From Acanthosoma haemorrhoidale (taxonomy: Eukaryota; Arthropoda; Insecta; Hemiptera; Acanthosomatidae): a DNA stretch of 64,000 bases. The notes under the pieces were generated by a model. It worked only from the letters and a program-made list of their open reading frames with translations. It was not told the DNA's origin and did no database searches. The translations under genes were made by a program, and so were the position numbers. Every line of letters begins with the position of its first letter. Position 1 is the stretch's first letter. The stretch covers positions 93,249,333-93,313,332 of the forward strand of contig OV884013.1 of the NCBI GenBank assembly GCA_930367205.1, in the 5' to 3' direction. This document shows, one piece after another, positions 1 to 12,558 of this stretch.

Positions 1-162
1 TTTCGAGAGCTTTGGCCATATGTTGTGTGACGTTCGTTTAAAAGAATTGTGTTACACTAATCATAAACTAAATTATATTTTTTTGAAATACACATAAACA
101 ATTCTAGGCACAGACGATAGAAGGGAGGAAGAAAATTAATTGGTAAATCTGACTATGAGGCA

Positions 163-486
163 ATGTTTTCTTTAAAGTGGTCTGAGGATTGGCGTTGGCC
201 TTTGTTTACTGCCTATCCGGGGGTGTTTCTATCTCGAAGCCGGAATTCCCTTTCTAGGCACATTAGGTCGCTGCAAAAGTTGGTTCCTGGCAGAAACCAG
301 TTTCGAGGAGAAACAACGAGTGGGTGGATTGCAAAACTAACAACCTTCAGACCAACTAAAGAACTTCAGAAAAACAGTTTGGGCAAGGAATCGTACAAGA
401 GAATCATCCAAATTTGTCTTTGTTTGGGTGGTGGTTCGGTAGCGGTGAATAAACCAAAGAATAAAACAAGAAAACCTAATACCTAA
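163..486 (+). CDS. Unrecognised 107-codon open frame
   Basis: An ATG-initiated frame with a basic product: an early Trp-rich stretch (WSEDWRW) followed by Arg/Lys-rich segments. Its base composition is more balanced than the AT-rich DNA around it, which is the only reason to list it. I recognise no domain, signal peptide or membrane segment, and see no clear splice sites or poly(A) signal. It could be a fragment of a mobile element or a chance frame. I do not assign a function. Confidence 0.15.
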   Translation: MFSLKWSEDWRWPLFTAYPGVFLSRSRNSLSRHIRSLQKLVPGRNQFRGETTSGWIAKLTTFRPTKELQKNSLGKESYKRIIQICLCLGGGSVAVNKPKNKTRKPNT

Positions 487-1883
487 CCTTTAACCTGGTG
501 TTCACGCTAGGAAAATTAAAGAGAGTATTTGGGAAAATGTGAAATTTCATTCAGTGAGTTAAATAACTGTAGATAAATACAAAGTTGATACATCGAACGG
601 AGCACTTTCGTAAAAACAAAAAAAAACCGGTACTATGCGTCAAAACTAATTTTAAAGTTATTGAAAACTTTGTTTTATTAAGAAATGAGTTGTTTTTTTA
701 ATTGTTTCATTTAACGAGTGTTCCTATTTTCGGTACGTTAGTGAAAGGAATAAACGTAAGCTTAGCCAAGACTTTAAATTAAAATGATTTTTTCTAGTAG
801 TAAGCAATAGAACTTGCGGAAAAATGTATTAATAGACCCTTTTGTAATAATAGTCGACCAAAAGCTCAACTCATGACACTTGTTACTAACGATGACTTTG
901 CGATCTTTAATTTGATACCATACATAATTTGATTGTGATTATTTTTTTGATTGCATGTGTTCACAGAAAATATTAGGTTTTAAAATGTATTAATGATTGA
1001 TGTTGGTGACATCGAAAGAAAAATATTATCACAGCTCACTTTGTATGAGATGAGTTGAAATATGTAATTCTTTCAGCGATCAGTATAATAAGGTGGGGAA
1101 TCCTTTTCAGGAAATAGAAAATGCCACGAAAGAATATTTTTATCATTGATATATTTGAAATATATCCGACAACGACAAAAAAAGTTGAATCTCATAACAG
1201 ATTACACAGAAAGAACGCGTGATTGATAGAAATTGATGCAATGACTTTTGAGAAGAATCATATCCTTTCAAGCCCCTAGCATGAGGGATGGGAAATAAAT
1301 GAGATTTTTCATAGACAGTTTTTTTTCTTTCGGATATAATTCAAATATTATTGTAAACAGCCTTTATTCATTAATACAGTATAATCCCCTCGACTCCTAT
1401 GGAATAGTTTCACTGGCAGCTCATCCAGTATGATTGTCACTATGAACTTGTAGGAATTAAAACATGAATAATTTCAAATTAGTTTAGCCATGAGCCTAAT
1501 AACTTTATACAAACAGTAGACCTGTAAAGGTTCATTTTAGTTGTAATGCATTTAGCTTACCAACTTTACTTACCAACACGATAAAAACAAATCATATATA
1601 ATTTTTGTCAATGTCTTATCACCTCGATTTTTGGTTTGTCTTGTACTCGGCTGAGCTTTATGCTGCCAATCATAAGGTGCGTTTTCACTTAATTAAGGGT
1701 ACTATTATTTTCGTGTCTCCTAACAATTTTTAAAATAATAAATTTATACAATAATTTATTTCTTTAGGTGAGGTCATTGAATAACTTACGGATTTTATTT
1801 CAAATTTACTGTCCTTAAGTTAGGGTGTGTTTCTTCGAAAAGTTGATTTTCATATTTATACAGTCAAATAGTAGTTTGTATCA
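487..1883. other. AT-rich stretch, nothing recognised
   Basis: AT-rich DNA with many stops in all frames, short homopolymers and no repeat family that I can match elsewhere in the window. Confidence 0.5.
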
Positions 1884-2150
1884 ATGGCATCTGAAAATCG
1901 TATTGAATCCACTCTTCATTATATCCTTGCTTATCATGCGTTACAGGAGCACCTTGACCTTTTGGAACCTTGGCCCTACAAATGGAGATTCCGAGTAAAA
2001 CCTGGTAATTCCTCTAATGTGACCTTCAAACTATATCTTTTATTCTTTCCTCGAATTTTACTTTGTATCCAACATATTATTATTAAATCCCAGACTCACT
2101 ACTTAGGACTTAAGCTAGAAAAGCGACTCACTTGAATTCGCCATATTATT
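1884..2150 (+). pseudogene. Relic of a Jockey-type LINE reverse transcriptase (thumb region)
   Basis: The frame contains a stretch like the region after the RT palm in Jockey-clade LINEs: a Leu-rich helix (LQEHLDLLEPW), then a KWRFRVKPGNSSNVTF segment matching the usual 'KWR.K.NP.KS..VTF' block, and later YLGLKLEKRLT matching the 'YLG..LD.RLTW' block. Between them the expected beta-strand segment has decayed into AT-rich sequence. A stop follows immediately after RLT. Catalytic motifs upstream are absent, so this is a short, old, non-functional fragment. Family placement rests on the order and spacing of the two blocks. Confidence 0.6.
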
Positions 2151-3113
2151 TCTAACACAAAGAAACGGTGAAGAAGAAAAACGTTTCAAACTACTTCTTC
2201 ACTTTAGTTTAGTTTTAAGATACTGATAGAAAACAAGAGACTGATCCCCAGATACTATAATACTCCAACCTTCACGAACCAAAATAATAGAAGTAGGAAG
2301 GAGTGTCTTACAAATGATAGTCAATGTTCTCTTCAATGTTGACAAGCTTTACACCCACTCATCATACCATTCTTTCACGGCCTAGCCCACCTCCCACTAC
2401 CAGAACTTCCATTCCTCATTGCTCGTACTAATCAGTATGTTAATGCTCCCCGGCAACCCAACTCATAACCGGCGAGTCCTAAGTAGAAAGTGGCCTCCTC
2501 GAAACCAACTAAAATTTTGTTTGTAAGAGAGAACTGTGGGACTACTAAAATAACAAGTGAAGTGATTTTGCGAAGTAATACAATACTAATTTATTGCATG
2601 TAATTCTTTCAAAAAGAAAATTTTATTATTGATTTTTATTGCTAACAACACAACTATTCCCCCTTGATTACAATCGGCAGATGTAAGAAGGTGGCAAACT
2701 GGATGGAAGTACATAAACGGTTTGGCACAGATGGAACGAGAGACGTCGGCAAAGTCAGCAAGTTCCGATAAAGGCCTTTGTCTTCAGACTAACGGTAAAG
2801 GAGCCCTTCCTAGCGTCTAACGTTCGTCCTTTTATTACAAGCCTGTGTAATGCTTCAGGATTTCAACCCGTCTTTATTCCGGATCCGGGCAAACATCCCA
2901 CCAGTTGAGACTGTAGAACTAAATGTATGCTGACACTTCTGTCTATATATTTGGGGAAAATTTGGATTTTTTTTTTAGTTATTTGAATTTATATTATTGA
3001 TAGTGGTGTGTAATTTGTTCATCAAGAAATAATACACCTCCCGTGCTAAGAGCCGAATTTTTGCGATGGACTATGGCGTCATAATCAACCGTTAATCATG
3101 TCTGGTAGGTGGA
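2151..3113. other. Stretch without recognisable gene
   Basis: Mixed AT-rich DNA; 2680-2900 is somewhat more GC-rich but has no meaningful open frame or match to other parts of the window. Confidence 0.45.
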
Positions 3114-4008
3114 TTTTTTTTTTAATTTTCAAAACCTCTCTATATAAATAGTATACATAAACAAAATCAATAATTTATGATATACATATTGCTCCTGTTC
3201 CTGCATTCGCAGAGGCATTTGAAGGAGTGCATAAATATAATACTTTCTTTTGTGGTTAAAAGTTCATAGTCTCATACACGACACTAGGTGATGAGGCTCA
3301 CCTACTTATAACCATGAAAACACTAAAACCTATACCTAGAACCTAAGACTAAAGGGTTCCAGCCGTGACAGCGTCCTGCCATTAATGAGGGAACGGTGCG
3401 GGGGTTATAGTGTTAAACACCGGGTTTGTTAAGTATTGCAATGAGTCGAAAAATTTGATATGTCTACGTTGGATGAATTCATCCACCGTAGGCAGCTTAA
3501 ATATCTCATGAAGCTCACTGTTCTCAGCTGCTCGAATGAAGTACCTCTGACCACTTTCATTAGTATACCGTTTTGGCATTGTTAGAGTTTCTTAGCTGTC
3601 GAATACGTCAGATAACGAAAAAGCGGTGCACCATACAGCAGAGTAGGCCTGAGTATGCTCTTGTATATCAACAGCTTGAGACTGCACCTTCTGAAAGGGT
3701 ACTCTGCTGAGTACTATGAAGAGGCTCATACTGGATTTAAATCCAGTCTGTTCTGGCGGAATGATGTCATTTTCCGAGCAGTATTCAAAATAATTTTCTC
3801 AAAGATTTTCCCCATCTGTGGTTGCAGACTGATTGGGCGGTAGTGGGCTGGGTGATCTCCGCTCTTGGCTGGCTTTAGTAATGGGAACAAGATGGCTTGT
3901 TTCCATGTGCCAGGAAAGTACCGCAATCTTATACAAGAGTTATATAAGTTTGCTAGTTGTACTATCCCTCTCCTCGGCATTTGTTTGAGCAGCATTGGGG
4001 CCTAACTG
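3114..4008 (-). mobile_element. Jockey-clade LINE copy, 5'-truncated and internally deleted
   Basis: Read on the minus strand. About 3995-3730 encodes the start of a reverse transcriptase: a YFPGTWK block, an LLKPAKSG block and HYRPISL, the standard fingers motif. A frameshift follows. The frame then jumps, with the catalytic palm (AFD, PQG and ADD motifs) missing, to a C-terminal part at about 3700-3382: an LKLLIY-like block and RRHIKFFDSLQ, which is shared with the copies at 6.2, 29.1 and 36.2 kb. A 3' UTR and terminal A tract (T run 3114-3123 on the plus strand) close the element. A possible target duplication is a ggtagg-containing 9-mer at both ends, with one mismatch. The copy cannot encode active RT. 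Its 3' UTR matches 23.33-23.54 kb. Confidence 0.8.
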
Positions 4009-4770
4009 TCCGGTAGGACAGAAGACCACCAGTTGACAAGCGCCTACCACCACGTTCCGGTTTTGTCTCTGCGTGCGGGCTTGTCAGGTAATTGGAGCCC
4101 AACTGTCCTGTAGGACTGGAGGTGCCCCCGGTAGCCTCGTGGTGGCTACCACGCCCGGGACTTGTTCCTACGTGCGGCTGGAGGTTTCTGTTTATTCAGG
4201 AATGACTAACGGTGGAGGCTAGGTCTGGTAGGTGCATCAAGCCCTCCTACTCTGTTGGGCAGGTTTTCTCCCCTCTCTTACTTAGTAGTAGGGGACTACC
4301 AGGGATAGTAGACGGCCCGTATTGGGTGATGTTTTGCTATCCCGACTATGCCTGCACTCAACGGCAGGGAGCAGAAGTTACGGGCATTTCTCCCAAAGGT
4401 TGGATCGGCAGCCCAGTGGTCCGGCCAAGGGTACTACGGGAATGGTGCAGCTAGCCATGCACCATCATGACGTGGTACCAGGATCCTTGTCAGAGGTTGC
4501 CTGGAGTTGACGTAAGGGCTGTTGTACGGCGTTTGTTGTGATACCTTGTCAGGTTCTCTGACCAGGGAAGCACTAAGCGACGAGCTGAGATTGTGGGTTG
4601 TCCTTGTCCTCTCGCTATGACGATGAATGGCTTCAGCATTTAAGGCGCAAGCTAGCCATGTACCATTCAGTACTCGTTCTCCTATGTTGATCACGGTAGA
4701 TACAGTAATTGCCGGGTTAGCTATCACAAGACACCAATGAGTAACTAGCCCGGCAAGTGCCCTTGTTATT
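4009..4770. repeat. GC-rich unclassified block with internal repeats
   Basis: This block is much more GC-rich than its surroundings. Two approximate copies of a segment of about 90 bp lie head to tail at 4009-4085 and 4095-4190, each starting with a short palindrome of the type gtcc-ggta-ggac. A 12-16 bp motif containing gctagccatg-accat occurs at about 4450 and again at about 4650. Several short ATG frames exist on both strands but none has a recognisable domain. It may be the 5' UTR or another part of a mobile element into which the adjacent LINE inserted; a loosely similar GC-rich block lies at 58.2-58.5 kb. Confidence 0.35.
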
Positions 4771-5803
4771 ATCAGCTTGAACCCTTGAGGATGACAGCAT
4801 AGTAAGTCAAAAAGTTTGGATTGAAATCAATGAAGCTGTGGTGAGATTGAAATGTTTGTAGACTAAATAGTATTTTTGAATATGTATTTAAGGAACTAAA
4901 AATAAAATTATTAACTGCGCTTCGGTACTATTCGAAGTACTAATCGGTACTTTCGGTACTATTATAAGTTTATAATTATAATGTGAAAGAATATTCCAAC
5001 AGAAATTCACTAAATCTGAATAAATTATGAAAACGATGAATATCAAACTAAAGTTTTTATATAAAACCTGGTAATAATTTTTAACAAAATGTAAATTCCT
5101 ACAGTGTGGAACTAATGAACAATAACTACCAAAAAGAATCACACCGAACCTGTAAACGTAGAATTTAAAACAAAACATGGTTCGTGAACTATATATATAT
5201 ACAAATAACATATGCACTAAAAAACGTAACAACATATATATGCAATAACGTGATATGTATAAACATAGAACGTGAACAATCACCGGTTAGAGAACCTTCT
5301 GAGCTTCGTAAAACTTATTAAATTTTTGTGGTAAAACTACTCTGTATTTCACATAAATATTACATTTTATTCGTCAAACCATTACCGTCACAACAAATCG
5401 ACTTTTCCGATAAACTTTAATATGAAACCCCATTTGTAATTGGATGGGGTGATATTAAATAACAGATTTTTATTGTTGGCGCTACAGAACTTATTTCCTG
5501 GAATATCATTGATATTCTTACTGCATTACTTTGGCAACAAAGCCATAGAAAATATATCGGTACATTCAATTCTGAATTGCTTACAAAGTAAGGATTTTTC
5601 CACGTTAAAATTTTTCCTTGCTTTCCATTTTAGTAGTAGTTTACTAAAACGTGACCAACATATTTCGAGGTAGTATGGATTAAATTTCTAAAATTACAAA
5701 TTGTTTAAATGATTTTTGACCACTATCTTGGAACCTACAGACAGATGAAACTAGAATTACCTAAATAACCACATTTGAGTCACATAGTGTCACTATTGTA
5801 ACT
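4771..5803. other. AT-rich stretch, nothing recognised
   Basis: Low-complexity AT-rich DNA. The open frames here (for example a 131-codon minus-strand frame rich in Tyr, Phe and Ile) are what AT-rich DNA produces by chance; no motif was seen. Confidence 0.5.
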
Positions 5804-6741
5804 AAAATCTCAAAAGAAGCTCCCGAAATCCTTCGTGTTAGACGGCAAAGAATGCCCTGTAAGCAACAAGCTGTGCTACCTCGGAATTACCCTCGGTAGG
5901 AACTTGTCGTTCACAACGCCCCTCGGAAAGAAGTTAAAGAGTGTTAGGAAGAAATTCTTCAGCCTCGGACACCTACTTCACAGCCCGGCTCTATCAGTAC
6001 GCCTCAAGCTGCTGATATACCAGAGCGTCCTAAGACCTGCATTGATGTATGGATCCCCTCTCTACAAGTATTTGACTCCCAACACTCTCCTAAAGCTCCA
6101 GCAATTTCAAAATAGAGTTCTCCGCACCTCCCTCAAACACACCCCTTTCGACCAAATGAAGGCCGACGAAATCCACAAAAAATTCGAAGTGCTCACTATC
6201 CAAGATTTTATCAAGAGAAGGCACATCAAATTTTTTGACTCCCTAAGACATAGCCACAACCCACTATTCTCCGACCTTCAGCCACCACCAATGCCCGTCA
6301 GATGGAAGCACTGCTGGACCGCCGAAGCTTGGCGAATGAAAGACATCATAGAACCAGAGGACTGACGGACCTACACCCAGCCGAGAGATCGAGGCCGATC
6401 TCCCGCCCAACTCAACCGACGCCACATTACCCCATCTACCTGTGTAAGCAGGCTTGATCTTCCGGCCGATTAGGCCGACTCACTCAGGCCCCTGGCGGGA
6501 CGGCCGGCCAGGCTTCGCCTGGCCTACAACAAACCATCGCCTAGGCACCCCTAGGCTTAATCCTTGGTAGACTCTCACTACCTTCCTGACTCCATCCGCC
6601 TTTCTAGGCATTCCACACCCCATATCCTTCTCATACATCCTTCAAATAGGGGTCTCCCCTTAGTGAAAGGCACTTTCCAGCCAAAAATAAGTTTCCTTAT
6701 TTTTCCCACATTCCTATTTTTTATAAGTTTGAGAGCTTAGG

Positions 6742-6773
<32 letters not shown>

Positions 6774-6775
6774 CA
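5804..6775 (+). mobile_element. 5'-truncated Jockey-clade LINE copy with poly(A) and target duplication
   Basis: The copy begins in the RT thumb, at a position homologous to about 28736 in the longer LINE (the AAGAAGC stretch before LDG-EC), and runs through the C-terminal domain with no stop to 6365. Shared blocks are CYLGITLGR, LKLLIYQSVLRPALMYGSPL and RRHIKFFDSLRHSHNPLF. A 3' UTR of about 375 bp, with GC-rich and then T-rich parts, ends in GAGAGCTTAGG plus 29 A residues (6742-6770). The flanks carry tctca, or up to aaaatctca if part of the A run is counted (5804-5812 and 6767-6775), a likely target-site duplication. The intact reading frame suggests moderate age. There is no endonuclease or catalytic RT core, so the copy is immobile on its own. 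Confidence 0.85.
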
Positions 6776-8094
6776 TCGGGAAAGAAAGGTTATATTACCA
6801 ATTGTACTGTTTCGATGGTGATGTCTAACTGTGTTAACCTTTCTTATAATTTGATTAAGTTCAAGTACGTATCTGAAATATATTTAATTTACTTCCACCA
6901 AAAGCTATATAAAATCAGAAAAATTACCCGACCCTGCCTGAATAGTCTAATAAAATCTTTGTGTTGTTCCCCCATGTTTATTGTAATGACGTTTAAAAGG
7001 GTGAAGCTACAACCGTTTATTTATCATTTTCAAAATGCTGAATTTACAATGCAGTGAAATTCAATGGAATAAAATAGAAAATACAATATATAACGGTAAC
7101 TGTTTGAGATATGTTGGTTTGAAATTATGAGGAAATGATTTCACATTAAATTATCATGTTACTGTTTCATCTGGTACAATGGCGCTAAACAATGATCGTG
7201 CGTTCTATACCACGTTGTTTTAGTATACAAAAGAAAATTCTATCCCTTTCAGTTTGTTTCAGTTGAGGGCAATAAACGAAATGATGAAAACAAAATCGTG
7301 GAATTTTCACCTGTTTTTCCCTGTATACAAATACTTGTAATTTTAAAACTGTTTTTAAAGCATTAGCTTTCATCTTTAAATTAATTACTTTACCGTTGAA
7401 TAGGATAGTGAAATATTGTTAAATGGTTATATCGACATATTAGAGACTTTTTTTTATTTTTTATAAACATAGCGATGGAAGGACCATGAGTGATGAATTA
7501 GTTTTAAAATTGAATGTTTTGTATTCCGTTACAGAGTTAAATTTATGCCCGGTAAAATCGGGCCGAATAAAAGGGGTTATTAATGGGACCGTTCGATAGA
7601 GCAATGGCTGTGAAAGGCTGATCCTGCGAGCTCTCTGTACAAAAGGTATTTCAGAGGTTTAGCGGCAAGCCTATAAATTCTATTTAACCCAAGTGCGAAT
7701 CAAAGCGCTAGTTATTCACCTATTCCTACCTAAATTTGCTTCGGGTCGCCGATAGGAACTGGCTTTAGAGCTAGCAAGCCTCGGTGTAACTGCTTTCGGG
7801 CAAGATCTATGAATGGACAAAGCTGCTCTCGGACCATTCAAATCTAATAGTCGAGCCGGGTCGATTTTAGTAAATTTATACTGGAAGCCATTAATTACTT
7901 TGGCTAGACCAAATGGTCATAGCTTTAAACACCATTAAGGAAAATCCACTCCACCTAATGGGACGTTATAAATTGACAAGAGCAGTAGCAGTAGGGATTT
8001 AAGACCACCAACGCCCAGGCGATTTTAGCGAGTGTTAATTAATCCTCTGCAAATAAAATATTATGTAAAATGTACTTTGTTACTTGACATTTTC
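6776..8094. other. Stretch without recognisable gene
   Basis: AT-rich to about 7540. The part 7540-8000 has mixed composition and several short palindromes (gcccggtaaaatcgggc at 7545) but no open frame or repeat match that I can support. Confidence 0.45.
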
Positions 8095-8185
8095 GCTGTT
8101 AAGGGTGGATCCTTCTGAAGCGAGAGACGACGGTAATTAAACCTCCCGGGTTCGAGTTCCGGAACAAACACTATTTTTTTTTCCT
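8095..8185 (+). repeat. Possible tRNA-derived SINE remnant
   Basis: A near-consensus RNA polymerase III B box (GGTTCGAGTTCC, one base longer than the GGTTCGANTCC consensus) lies at about 8149, followed within 25 bases by a T run that could act as a Pol III terminator. A good A box is not obvious upstream. It is not a functional tRNA gene: acceptor and anticodon stems cannot be drawn. Assignment as a SINE head is inference from the B box alone. Confidence 0.25.
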
Positions 8186-8460
8186 TTATTCAATAATTAC
8201 TTACATCTATGTACATCATATAAGTTTACACTATATACAGACAAAGTAGGTAATCCTTGATCTGAAAAAAAAAAGTGAAATATAAAAATGAAAAGGTTTT
8301 TTAAAATTTTTAGTTACATTTTTTCATATTAAAAATATAGTCTACTTAATTTTTTTAGATTGATCTCAATCTAAAGTGTAATTTTTTTTCTTAAACCAAT
8401 AACTTTATCTCAGCGTGAGCTCTTTAAATAATCAGTAAACGATTAATAAAAAAATGAGAT

Positions 8461-8475
8461 AGAGAGAGAGAGAGT

Positions 8476-8572
<97 letters not shown>
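8461..8572 (+). repeat. (AG)n microsatellite
   Basis: About 112 bp of nearly perfect AG dinucleotides with two early interruptions (gtgag, gaaag). Its complement produces a Ser-Leu repeat frame on the minus strand that is not a gene. Confidence 0.97.
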
Positions 8573-8573
<1 letters not shown>

Positions 8574-10439
8574 CAGAGAGCTGTATGTGACATTAGCTTG
8601 TTATAAATAATTACATAAGGAAAGATGTTATGTTTACAGGAATATATGCTTTGTCTTTTTGTGAACATTTTATTTTAATATATATTTTTTAGTTTTCTGT
8701 CTTTTTTTTATTTATACGGGGATATTTATCCGGCATCAGCCCTAATAAGTGATATTTGATTTCCAATAAGAGTAAAATATTGATCCCCAAATAAAGATTA
8801 AATTATTAGTTTTATGTGTAACTCTTATTGTTAGGTTATTACCTGAATTATTCCTTTAACCACTTAGAAATATATTTTTGCTAAACAGTCCATATTTCGG
8901 GAGATTAGATAATAAAACGTACTTATTTTACTGTAGAAACTTCCCCTTTGGAATTACAAAATGTTTCTGGATGGGATCACCATTTCATCCATCCCATCAC
9001 ACCCGAAATCACTTTCCCAACATACACAGTGTAGTGACCACTAAAAGGGGTGATCCTTAGGAAAGGAATATCCAATATCCATGGCCGACGCAGGACTGGT
9101 CCATGGCGATAACGCTGTGTACGCCTCAACGTGCAGGGTCGTCATTCATGCTTTGCTCGTTCGTCGGTGAATACCCTATATACGTCATGACCTGTCTACA
9201 GGGAAACGGGAGATGAGGGACGGATTTGTTCACAGTTTTTGAAGTCAAAAACAGTTGTGAAATATAAACATTTGAATTTTAGCTTGTTGATCCAACGATA
9301 AGTTGCCTCGACTGTCTTTCACGTTAGCTGGAACATTTTTTTCTCAATAATTTTATAAAATAAATTAATTTATTAGAATTTAGATTTTGGTATGTCGGAG
9401 CCAGTTAATAATTTGTATATTAAGCAATGAACCATCTGCTGTCCACTCACAACTTCATTGATTCACACTCGAGAGTCTAAGCCGTCAGTAATTCTTAAGT
9501 TATTGGCTGTCACATTCATGTGATCCACGTTCAAGTACACATTTAAATATATTATAGGCGGTTATAAAAATATTAATTATAAAAAAATATTAAATGTTTA
9601 CATTTAGTTTGATAATAAATGCAGTGTTTCAGATGACATTTTTGTTTATTATTCACTTTTGTTCATAAATTGTTTGATTTTTCATTATTAATAAACTAGG
9701 ATATGGAGAAAGGTATTTCCATGTAACAGTTTCTGTGAAATTTATAGCCACTGTTTCAAGTATTGTTTAATGAGATCCTAAGCCAATGGCACAAGTCAGG
9801 AGACTGTCAAGTACTGAGTGCTCCCCAAAAAGCCACCAACTCCCATTGATAACGAAACAGTAACTAATCACTGAAGTGATAGGCCTTCATTAATATGAAA
9901 CCTAGCCTTTGACAAAGGACCTGTCTATCGTTGCGGCCACCTCGCCGGCTCCTATCCTGATTAAACCAAGCACCAGGGCTCAGATAGAGCTAAAGTTACA
10001 GCGCCAGGGCTTAATAAGCATCAATAACAATCGATAAGCACCAGTGGCAAAGATTTATGTGATTACAACAAGCGTTTGGGTGATCTTTGTGACATTGTAG
10101 TCACATTCACCAATTCAATTTGTTGGTAGTTGGAAGTGATGACCGATAATGATCATTTCTTAGCCTAAAAAACGAGGCCTTACTATTGAACGGGTATGAA
10201 TTGATTTTTTTCTTAAAACAACATGAATCGGTTGAATAATATAAATTTTTTTTCCCATGTCCCTTTGTTACAAAATCATTACAGAATTCAATATATATTG
10301 TACAATGAACTCTACAATTTTCAGTAGGTCATTCATTATATATCCTGTAGCTTGGCTACATTTAATACAATTTATAATTATTTTATATTGCTATTCGCGC
10401 TTGTACAAAAGTAAAATGATGAACATTATAGATTAATTT
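8573..10439. other. Stretch without recognisable gene
   Basis: Mostly AT-rich. Segments at 9060-9220 and 9780-10080 are less AT-rich and could be old repeat copies, but no coding motif, tail or duplicate in the window identifies them. Confidence 0.4.
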
Positions 10440-10532
10440 ATTCAACATCATTAAAGGTGATATTCTTTATCATATATTCGATATTTTTCCCTCATTCGGA
10501 ATTTCTAACTAGAGAGCTTAGAAAAAAAAAAG
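10440..10532 (+). mobile_element. 3' tail of a Jockey-type LINE
   Basis: The last 50 bases (atttttccctc...agagagcttag plus about 10 A) match the 3' ends of the LINE copies at 6.77 and 29.54 kb in order and wording. The left limit is uncertain because the preceding 200 bases are diverged AT-rich DNA. It contains no coding part. Confidence 0.55.
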
Positions 10533-12279
10533 TGATAGGGCTCACCTTATTTATCATAGACTTACAAAATTATTCTAAGCTACTATTAGAATATATATAT
10601 ACGAAATAATATACATATCGTGGAAACAAGTAATATCAAATGATACTTTCAGGGAAAAGGAGCTATTTTTGGCCATAAAAAAATATGAGATTCCAATAAT
10701 TAGAAATAAAATGAAATAATGACTTAAAATTCAAAGCTTGGAGTCACTTGGAGCTACATTAAATGTGCGACTTCTATTTATTACTCCAAAGACTAGACTT
10801 ATTTTGTGTAGTACCGGTTGTTGAATGTCTCTATGTAAGTAATCTTCATAGAACAGAAAGGAAGTTCGTAATGTAGCGATGACAAAAATCGTCTGGGAGT
10901 GTGGCGACCATGATTGGAGTCGGGAAACTTTAAACCTGGTTGAACAGACATCAATAACATTAAGCCTGAATCTCCCATCATGGGCATGTAAGTGTTTCTT
11001 TAGGGCCTGTAAAAATTCATGACAATGATGAGAGAGCGACCATTGGGCACCCAGGACGGCAGAAAACAAATCGAGAAAAACAGCGAAGGCTGGCCATCAA
11101 ACTAGGTAAAAGCAAACAAAGAAACTGTGAGCTCCTGTTAATCAATGATAATATTGTTTCAGTAGTATTTCATTTTATTTAAGTTTTTATATAAATGTAG
11201 CAGTATCAGTCGAACCCAACATTGAAATAAATTAAATTTGATCACTATTTAACAAATAATTGATAAGCTAGATCCAGATTTCCCACACGAATAAAGCTAC
11301 AATACCGAATTAGTAACAAAGCGAATTTAGTGAAAGTAACAGAATCGAGTCAACATCCCATGGACATGACCTGGATGAAAGATTGGGCTTAAAGGTCTGA
11401 TTCGGTACAAATAGGAAAGAATGTCTGTGAAAATACTACAAATGAAACCTTACAGAATTCCGCAAACGTTAATGACCATCAATGCAAGCCCGTAAATAAT
11501 TACAAGTCTGGGATATCAAGACTTTTTTTACTGGACGTTAAAAAAAAAACCTCCTTGGATAGCAACACTTGGCTAGGATAATGATTTCAAGATTGCTACG
11601 AGATATTATGAAACTGAACACAACAAAATTGGCCAGATCAATAAAAAGTAGGGCTCAAAAAGGCAACTAGTCCACAGTTGTGCTTAGCTATAAGTTGAGT
11701 GAAGTCTAAGACTGTCTTAAACAACTAATAAAGATAAGATATAATAAATTAAAACTAATAAAAAGAGTATATAATTTTTAATTTGTATAAAATATATTCA
11801 GTTTACCTAGATATCCATTAAGCAGCACACTTAAGTAATATTCATAAACAGTTATTAAAACAATTAGATATATTAAAGTTTTAGCTTAATTGTTCAGACC
11901 AATTATTGGTCCACCTGAGACCTTCTAATAGATTTAATTGTAGACAAAGTAGCCTTGGGCCCGCTCATAGTGACGATGAAAGTTGGGAAATTAGAATCTG
12001 TTTTAGGTTTATGCTGACCTATAGCACCCCTAAAAGAACTTTTATTTAACGTCACGAGGTACCGTTTTTTTTGTTTGTTGTTTTTAGCACGATATAGCGA
12101 TGAACATATTGAAACAGATAGAATTAGGGGAGAGAAAGTAAATAAACAGGCAAATTCAGAAGGGAAGGGCAGTCAATGGCCCTGAAGTGAGCAGCATTAA
12201 CTTTTCCTGTTCAGTTTGTTTGATTTCACTGTATACAGTATTTGTTCCTTTTAAGCCTTTCTTACAATGTAGCTCTAAT
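10533..12279. other. Stretch with one unrecognised minus-strand frame
   Basis: AT-rich DNA flanking the LTR element. A 112-codon minus-strand frame at 10731-11069 has a less biased composition than its surroundings and contains two His-rich spots (HHCHEF, KKHLHAHDG), but I recognise no family and give it no function. The rest holds nothing I can support. Confidence 0.4.
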
Positions 12280-12283
12280 GCTA

Positions 12284-12463
12284 AGTTAAGTCCAGGCGCC
12301 GCTAGTGCCCAGCCTTAATCCCCAAACATATGTTATCTGTATATGTTTACAGGTAATACCTATAGATAGAGGTATCTTGGTCTAAATAAAGCAGTCTTGT
12401 TATAACGTTCTACGTGTTCTTATTACCAACCTTTCTTAGCTTGTAATTCAATAAACATTAACT
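12284..12463 (+). repeat. 5' LTR
   Basis: 180 bp, starting AGTTAAGTCC and ending ATTAACT. Two AATAAA-type signals lie at 12385-12390 and 12450-12455. No canonical TATA box is evident; gypsy-group elements often use an initiator, so the start site cannot be placed by eye. It is identical to the 3' LTR as read. Confidence 0.95.
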
Positions 12464-12480
12464 GGTGCCGAAACCCGGGA
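12463..12480 (+). promoter_or_regulatory. Primer binding site complementary to tRNA-Phe
   Basis: TGGTGCCGAAACCCGGGA, overlapping the last T of the LTR, is complementary over 18 bases to the 3' end of animal tRNA-Phe (…CCCGGGTTTCGGCACCA). Minus-strand DNA synthesis would start here. The tRNA sequence is from general knowledge of metazoan tRNA-Phe, which is strongly conserved in the acceptor stem. Confidence 0.85.
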
Positions 12481-12558
12481 ACCGTGGAGAAAGAGAGTTA
12501 TCGAGTGCGAGCGTAATTTTTTTTTGTTTTTTTTTCTTCTATACGCGAAAGAGAGAAG

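Noticed and set aside
8095..8170. Functional tRNA gene
   Set aside because: Only the B-box region fits; acceptor, D and anticodon stems do not form. The same applies to the tRNA-like stretches at 40.8, 47.9, 55.2 and 59.5 kb.
8432..8668. 78-codon minus-strand frame with a long Ser-Leu repeat
   Set aside because: It is the translation of the (AG)n microsatellite.
10731..11069. Second receptor exon or transposase fragment
   Set aside because: Composition is suggestive, but no family motif or good splice sites were found; left unassigned.
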